This document shows positions 5,812 to 9,680 of a DNA stretch of 9,680 bases, in pieces. Both the position numbers and the translations under genes were made by a program. Source of the DNA: an uncultured Collinsella sp. Lineage in GTDB: Bacteria; Actinomycetota; Coriobacteriia; Coriobacteriales; Coriobacteriaceae. Within the stretch, counting starts at the first letter, position 1, and each line of letters starts with the position of its first letter. A model generated the notes under the pieces. That model was not told the origin of the DNA. It saw only the letters and a program-made list of their open reading frames with translations, and ran no database searches. The stretch lies in contig CABUJL010000072.1 of assembly GCA_902491915.1 (NCBI GenBank), forward strand, positions 1-9,680, given 5' to 3'.

Positions 5812-5854
5812 AAAAACCACCACAAAGGTGCCTGTCCCCTTTGTGGTGGTTTTT
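5812..5854 (-). terminator. Long symmetrical hairpin between aroEK and aroQ, probable bidirectional terminator
   Basis: A perfect 17-bp stem, AAAAACCACCACAAAGG (5812-5828) with CCTTTGTGGTGGTTTTT (5838-5854), has the 9-nt loop TGCCTGTCC. On the minus strand it starts one base after the aroEK stop codon and ends in TTTTT, so it looks like the aroEK terminator. The plus-strand copy also ends in five T. The unusual length and full symmetry also fit a dispersed palindromic repeat. Confidence 0.75.
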
Positions 5855-5855
5855 G

Positions 5856-7106
5856 TTAGAGAACGGGTGGGAGGGTGTCGAGGAGGGCGCGGGCGGTGCT
5901 GGCGGCGCAGTCGCGTGAGTCGATGATGTAGTCGGCCCAGGCGCGGTAGCGCGGCATGCGCTGCTCGGCGAGCTTGTCGATACCATCGCGAGCGGTGATG
6001 GGGCGTCCCTTATGAGCGAGTTCGTCGAGCTTGCGGTTAAGCATCACGATCTGGCTGTTCTGGTGCAGCAGCGGATAGTTCTCATCGCGCGTGACCACGC
6101 CGCCGCCGGTGGAGAGCACCAGGCCGCTGCGCTTGGAGATGTCGGCCAGCGCCGCCGTTTCCTGCTCACGGAAGGCCGCCTCGCCGTGTTCGACGATGAA
6201 GTCGGCGCAGGGCATGCCCAGGCGCTCCTCGAGGGCGCGATCGAGGTCGATGTGTTCGCGGCCCGTGAGCTGGGCGATCTGCTCGCCCACGCGGGTCTTG
6301 CCCGAGCCCGGCATGCCGATGAGCGCGATGTTCTGCTCGCGGCGGGACAGACGTTCCGTCACATCCAGGATGCGCTCGCGCGGGGTGGCTTGGCCGGTGT
6401 AACGCTCTACAGCCTGTGCCGCCTGGGCAACAAGCATGAGCAGGCCGCCGATGCAGGGGATGCCGCGGCGCTCGGCCTCGAGCATCAGACCCGTGCGGGC
6501 GGGGTTGTAGACAATGTCGATGACGCCCTCGAGCGCATCGAGGCCTTCGAGCGTGCAGGGAGCGTCGGGGCAGTGGGGGAACATACCGGCGGGCGTGCAG
6601 TTGACGAGCAGCGCGGCATCGGATTGCTGTGCGATGTTGTCGTAATTGACCTCGCTCGTGCGGCCGACTGGTATGACGACAGCGCCCAGGTCGCCGAGTA
6701 CCATGCTCGTTGTCGTGCCGGCACCACCGGTGGCGCCAAGCACGAGAACCTTTTTGTCGGCGACCTCTACACCCAGCTCCTCGACCAGGCACTGAAAACC
6801 GAAATAGTCAGTGTTGTCGCCGCGCAGGCGGCCGTCGGGCAGGCGCGTGATGGTGTTGACGTTGCCCATGCGCTCAGCGAGCGGACTCAGCTCGTCCAGG
6901 TATTCCATGACGGTGCGCTTGTAGGGGATGGTCACGTTGGTGCCCTCCCATTCGTCGCCCGTCATAAAAGCCTCGAGATCCTCGGGCTCGCGCTCAAATC
7001 GCACGTACTCGAGCCCTGCGAGCTCCTTGTAAATGGTCGGGGTGTAGCTGTGGCCCAGCACGCGGCCCAGCACGCCGTAGGGACGGGTTGCGGCGGCATC
7101 GGTCAT
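5856..7106 (-). CDS. aroE-aroK: Fused shikimate dehydrogenase / shikimate kinase
   Basis: A 416-residue cytosolic fusion for two consecutive steps, 3-dehydroshikimate to shikimate and then to shikimate 3-phosphate. The AroE half (1-~255) has HSYTP (19-23), NVTIPYK with catalytic Lys63, GNVNT (81-85), GDNTD with catalytic Asp100 and the nucleotide-binding GATGGAG (124-130). The AroK half (~258-416) has Walker A GMPGSGKT (264-271), IDLDR with Asp287/Asp289, FRE with Arg313, STGGG (332-336) and the lid-type GRPI with Arg368. All key residues of both enzymes are present, so both should be active. The ATG directly follows the pheA stop (0 nt), and its GGAGGT (7119-7114) lies inside the end of pheA at 7-nt spacing, which indicates coupled translation. 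The stop codon abuts the 17-bp hairpin. Confidence 0.96.
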   Translation of the reverse strand: MTDAAATRPYGVLGRVLGHSYTPTIYKELAGLEYVRFEREPEDLEAFMTGDEWEGTNVTIPYKRTVMEYLDELSPLAERMGNVNTITRLPDGRLRGDNTDYFGFQCLVEELGVEVADKKVLVLGATGGAGTTTSMVLGDLGAVVIPVGRTSEVNYDNIAQQSDAALLVNCTPAGMFPHCPDAPCTLEGLDALEGVIDIVYNPARTGLMLEAERRGIPCIGGLLMLVAQAAQAVERYTGQATPRERILDVTERLSRREQNIALIGMPGSGKTRVGEQIAQLTGREHIDLDRALEERLGMPCADFIVEHGEAAFREQETAALADISKRSGLVLSTGGGVVTRDENYPLLHQNSQIVMLNRKLDELAHKGRPITARDGIDKLAEQRMPRYRAWADYIIDSRDCAASTARALLDTLPPVL

Positions 7107-8252
7107 CTAGAGCACCTCCGTGTAGCTGCCAAAGTAGGTGAAGCTCTCGCACACGTCGTCGATCGAGTCGAGCAGGTCGTCGAGGGCCTTGCTGCCAAAG
7201 GGGCAGTCCAAGTCAAAGTAGAACATAAACTCAAAGTCGTGGCCGGGGATAGGGCGGCTCTCGAGCTTGATGAGGTTGATGTTGAGTGCGTAGAAGCGCT
7301 CGAGTACGCGATAGAGCGCGCCCGGCTCGTTGGCCGTGGTGATCATGAGCGAGGTGCGGTTGGCACCGGGATAGACGCGCGGTTCGCGACTGATGACGAC
7401 GAAGCGCGTGTAGTTGTTGTCTGAGTCCTGGATGTTGGGCTCCAGCACCTCGAGGCCATAGAGCGTGGCACAGCTGCGCGAGGCGATAGCGGCGACATCG
7501 GTGCGCTCGGAGTTGGCGACCATCTCGGCCGACATGGCGGTGTTGGGGTACTTGGAGGCGTGCAGGCCGTGGCGCTCGATAAAGCCGGCACACTGGGCAA
7601 TGGCTTGGCCGTGGCTGTAGACCTCGCGCACGTCGGTGAGCTTGGTGCCGGGCTTGACGAGCAGGTTATGGTCGATCTTGAGGCGCAGCGAGCGCACGAT
7701 ATGGAAGTCGAACTGTGCGAGCAAGTCGTAGACGGCGTTGACCGATCCGGCAGTTGAGTTTTCGATGGGCAACACGCCAAACTCGCAGAAGCCGTCGCGT
7801 ACGGCGCGCATGACGCCCTCAAAGGTCTCAAAGAAGGCGATATCGGGTACGTCGAAGAGCTTGCACGCGGCGATCTGGCTGTAGGCGCCTTCAACGCCCT
7901 GACAGGCGACGGTGGCCGTCTGGGGGAAGGGCGTGTTAAAGGCTGCGGCCGTGGCATGGGCCTTTTGCGACACCGTGATGCCCTTGAGCTCGTTGATGTA
8001 GCGCTGTTGCTCGACCTTGCTCATGCTCATGAGGAGACGGAACAGGGTGATGGTCTGGGCCTCGTAGCGCTCGGGTGCGCGGCTGGCGAGATTGTTGAGT
8101 TTGGAGCGCTCACGGGCGGGGTCAAAGACGGCCTTGCCCATCTCGATCTTGGATTTGGCGACCTCGGTGGCAATGTCCATGCGTTCGACAAAACTGTTGA
8201 GGAGCGTAGTGTCGATGCCATCGATGGCCTGGCGAATATCAGCAAGGTCCAT
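7107..8252 (-). CDS. pheA: Bifunctional chorismate mutase / prephenate dehydratase
   Basis: A 381-residue protein that turns chorismate into prephenate and then phenylpyruvate, the committed route to phenylalanine. Residues 1-~90 are an AroQ-type chorismate mutase with Arg7, Arg24, Lys35, and DPARE (44-48) giving Asp44, Arg47 and Glu48. Residues ~112-288 are prephenate dehydratase with VACQGVEGAYS (115-125), PIENSTAGSV (162-171) and NNYTRF (279-284). Residues ~298-378 are an ACT domain with EPGALY (309-314) and ESRP (331-334), the phenylalanine-sensing motifs, so feedback inhibition by phenylalanine is expected. ATG at 8252 has AAAGGGG (8264-8258) 5 nt upstream. It follows aroC by 79 nt and abuts aroEK. 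No leader peptide or attenuator is visible in the short gap. Confidence 0.96.
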   Translation of the reverse strand: MDLADIRQAIDGIDTTLLNSFVERMDIATEVAKSKIEMGKAVFDPARERSKLNNLASRAPERYEAQTITLFRLLMSMSKVEQQRYINELKGITVSQKAHATAAAFNTPFPQTATVACQGVEGAYSQIAACKLFDVPDIAFFETFEGVMRAVRDGFCEFGVLPIENSTAGSVNAVYDLLAQFDFHIVRSLRLKIDHNLLVKPGTKLTDVREVYSHGQAIAQCAGFIERHGLHASKYPNTAMSAEMVANSERTDVAAIASRSCATLYGLEVLEPNIQDSDNNYTRFVVISREPRVYPGANRTSLMITTANEPGALYRVLERFYALNINLIKLESRPIPGHDFEFMFYFDLDCPFGSKALDDLLDSIDDVCESFTYFGSYTEVL

Positions 8253-8331
8253 GGAGGCCCCTTTCGTGAATCGCTATGTGGGGGTAGCTAAAAAGCCCCG
8301 TCCCAAATTAACTACCCTTTGGATGGGTGGA

Positions 8332-9429
8332 CTAAAGCTGGGCGGCGTCCTCGAGGAGGGCGTCCCAAATCGCGAGGGAGGCGGCTGCTTCGGCTACGGG
8401 GACGGCGCGCGGGACGATGCAGGGATCATGGCGGCCGTGGACCGAGAGCTCGGCATTTTCCATGGCGTCCATGTCCACGGTCTGTTGCTCGCGACCGATG
8501 GAGGGCGTCGGCTTTACGGCCATACGCCACATGACGGGTGCGCCTGTGGAAATACCGCCCAGGATGCCGCCGGCGTTGTTGGACTCGACCGCAATCTCGC
8601 CGGTCTCGGCATCTACGCGGTACGGATCGTTGTTCTCGCTGCCGCGCATAGCGGACACGGCAAAGCCCATGCCAAACTCTACACCCTTTACGGCGGGAAT
8701 GCCAAACGCGATTTGTGCGATGCGGTTCTCGATGCCGTCGAACATGGGGTCGCCGATGCCCGCGGGAAGCCCGTAGATGCCGCACTCCACGATGCCGCCG
8801 ATGCTGTCGAGCTCGTCGCGCGCGGCCAGAATTTCCTCGCGCATGCGACCGGCGGCCGCGGCGTCGATGCAGGGCAGGTCGTTCGCAAGGATTGCCCTGC
8901 GGTCGGCCTCGCGATAGACCATGTCGTCCATGGGCAGATCGGAGATGCCGCCGATCTGCGCCACGTGTGCCATGACCTTGATACCGCGGGCCTCGAGCGC
9001 CTGCAGCGCGATGCCGCCGGCGATGCACAAGGGAGCCGTAAGACGTCCGGAGAAATGCCCGCCGCCGGCGACGTCGTGCATGTTGTGGTACTTCACGCGC
9101 GCCGGAAAGTCTGCGTGCCCGGGGCGGGGCTTGCGGCGCAGCTCGGAATAGTCCTTGGAGCGCGTGTTGGTGTTCTCGATGATCGCGGCGATAGGCGCGC
9201 CCGTGGTGTGTCCATCAATTATGCCGGCGATAATGTGGGCGGCGTCGGCCTCACGGCGCTTGGTCGCGGTCTCGTCTCGGCCGGGGGCGCGGCGGTCCAA
9301 AAAGGCCTGCAGCTGCTCCAAGTCAACGGCGATACCTGCCGGAATGCCATCGAGCGAGCAGCCGATGGCGGGGGAGTGCGACTGGCCGAAGATGCTTACG
9401 TGCAAGACGTTGCCAAAGGTCGAGGACAT
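8332..9429 (-). CDS. aroC: Chorismate synthase (divergent GQSHS subclass)
   Basis: A 365-residue enzyme that uses reduced FMN to convert 5-enolpyruvylshikimate 3-phosphate to chorismate, the last common step to the aromatic amino acids. The length is normal. The first signature reads FGQSHSPAIG (14-23) instead of the common GESHG, and the second block reads GGGHFSGRLTAP instead of GGRSSARET. The third, GRHDPCIVPRAVPVAEA near residue 340, is standard. Invariant His18 of the first motif is kept. From general recall, similar variants occur in other gut Firmicutes and Actinobacteria, so it is probably a functional subclass. ATG at 9429 has AGGAGG (9441-9436) 6 nt upstream, overlapping the end of aroA; the stop of aroA is 1 nt away, which implies coupling. 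The gap of 79 nt to pheA has no strong terminator. Confidence 0.95.
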   Translation of the reverse strand: MSSTFGNVLHVSIFGQSHSPAIGCSLDGIPAGIAVDLEQLQAFLDRRAPGRDETATKRREADAAHIIAGIIDGHTTGAPIAAIIENTNTRSKDYSELRRKPRPGHADFPARVKYHNMHDVAGGGHFSGRLTAPLCIAGGIALQALEARGIKVMAHVAQIGGISDLPMDDMVYREADRRAILANDLPCIDAAAAGRMREEILAARDELDSIGGIVECGIYGLPAGIGDPMFDGIENRIAQIAFGIPAVKGVEFGMGFAVSAMRGSENNDPYRVDAETGEIAVESNNAGGILGGISTGAPVMWRMAVKPTPSIGREQQTVDMDAMENAELSVHGRHDPCIVPRAVPVAEAAASLAIWDALLEDAAQL

Positions 9430-9430
9430 G

Positions 9431-9680
9431 CTATTCCTCCTCGAGCGTGACCTTGCCGCCCAATAGGCGGTAGTGGTCGAAGAAATCGGGATAGGACTTG
9501 TTGACGGCCTCAGCGCCGTGGATCACGACCTCGCCGGTGGCGCGACTCGCGGCGATGGCGGCCATCATGGCGATGCGGTGGTCGTTGTGCGAATCGACCT
9601 CGCCGCCGGTAAAGGCATCGACGCCCTTGATGATGAGGTCGTCACCGGCGATGCGCACCTGCGCTCCCAGTGCGGTGAGC
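9431..9680 (-). CDS. aroA: 3-phosphoshikimate 1-carboxyvinyltransferase (EPSP synthase), C-terminal part
   Basis: The last ~83 codons of EPSP synthase, which joins phosphoenolpyruvate to shikimate 3-phosphate. The gene runs off the right edge of the window, so its start is not seen. The frame is open to the edge, where LTALGAQVRIAGDDLIIKG is read, a typical pre-terminal block. It is followed by the family signature DSHNDHRIAMM with the conserved Asp-His-Arg, and by NKSYPDFFDHYRLLGG with the conserved KSYP near the C-terminus. The N-terminal active-site residues and the RxKES block lie outside the window, so intactness cannot be judged. It is the most upstream visible gene of the aromatic block, and aroC starts 1 nt after its stop. 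Confidence 0.95.
   Translation of the reverse strand, partial: LTALGAQVRIAGDDLIIKGVDAFTGGEVDSHNDHRIAMMAAIAASRATGEVVIHGAEAVNKSYPDFFDHYRLLGGKVTLEEE

Noticed and set aside
6012..7424. A 470-codon plus-strand frame opposite aroEK and pheA
   Set aside because: It spans two real genes and their junction, lacks a proper RBS, and is explained by GC-rich codon bias in the antisense genes.
8253..8331. Possible terminator or attenuator between aroC and pheA
   Set aside because: GGGACGGGGC followed by TTTTT looks terminator-like on the minus strand, but its left arm is missing, and the small stem at 8312-8330 has only a few pairs on that strand.
8092..9450. A 452-codon plus-strand frame opposite aroC and the start of pheA
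   Set aside because: Same pattern: antisense shadow with no domain, while the minus strand holds intact aroC with its signatures.

Overview
This is a GC-rich window from a bacterial chromosome. The gene repertoire, the start-site style and two gene fusions (RmlC-RmlD and AroE-AroK) suggest an actinobacterium of the class Coriobacteriia, probably close to Collinsella. That placement is an inference from general knowledge; no database search was possible.

Layout, left to right. (1) 36-1490 (+): a fused dTDP-4-dehydrorhamnose 3,5-epimerase / reductase, closed by a strong terminator at 1513-1546. (2) About 1551-2258: an IS200-type insertion sequence carrying a single 152-residue HUH transposase (tnpA) and several hairpins, one of which buries the tnpA ribosome binding site. 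(3) 2340-3311 (-): a membrane-anchored family 2 glycosyltransferase, divergent from (4) 3472-5096 (+): an ABC-2 permease and ATPase pair of the Wzm/Wzt or TagG/TagH polysaccharide-export type. (5) 5151-5227 (+): tRNA-Arg(UCU) followed by a terminator. (6) 5332-9680 (-): a shikimate/phenylalanine block, in transcription order aroA (C-terminal end only), aroC, pheA, aroE-aroK fusion and aroQ. A 17-bp hairpin stands between the aroEK stop codon and aroQ.

How the genes work together. The left half fits a cell-surface glycan locus: RmlCD makes dTDP-L-rhamnose, the GT2 enzyme transfers a sugar (often to a lipid carrier), and the ABC pair exports a lipid-linked polymer. The IS element sits in the gap between two convergent transcription units and breaks no visible gene. 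The right half encodes the shikimate-pathway steps from 3-dehydroquinate to chorismate (AroQ, AroE, AroK, AroA, AroC), and PheA then carries chorismate to phenylpyruvate. aroA/aroC and pheA/aroEK are very tightly packed, at 1 and 0 nt, which suggests translational coupling.

I found no convincing undescribed multi-gene system. The most unusual items are the RBS-burying leader of tnpA, the epimerase half of RmlCD lacking the usual tyrosine pair, the divergent chorismate synthase motifs, and the long symmetrical hairpin that isolates aroQ. All promoters listed are weak, sequence-only calls.
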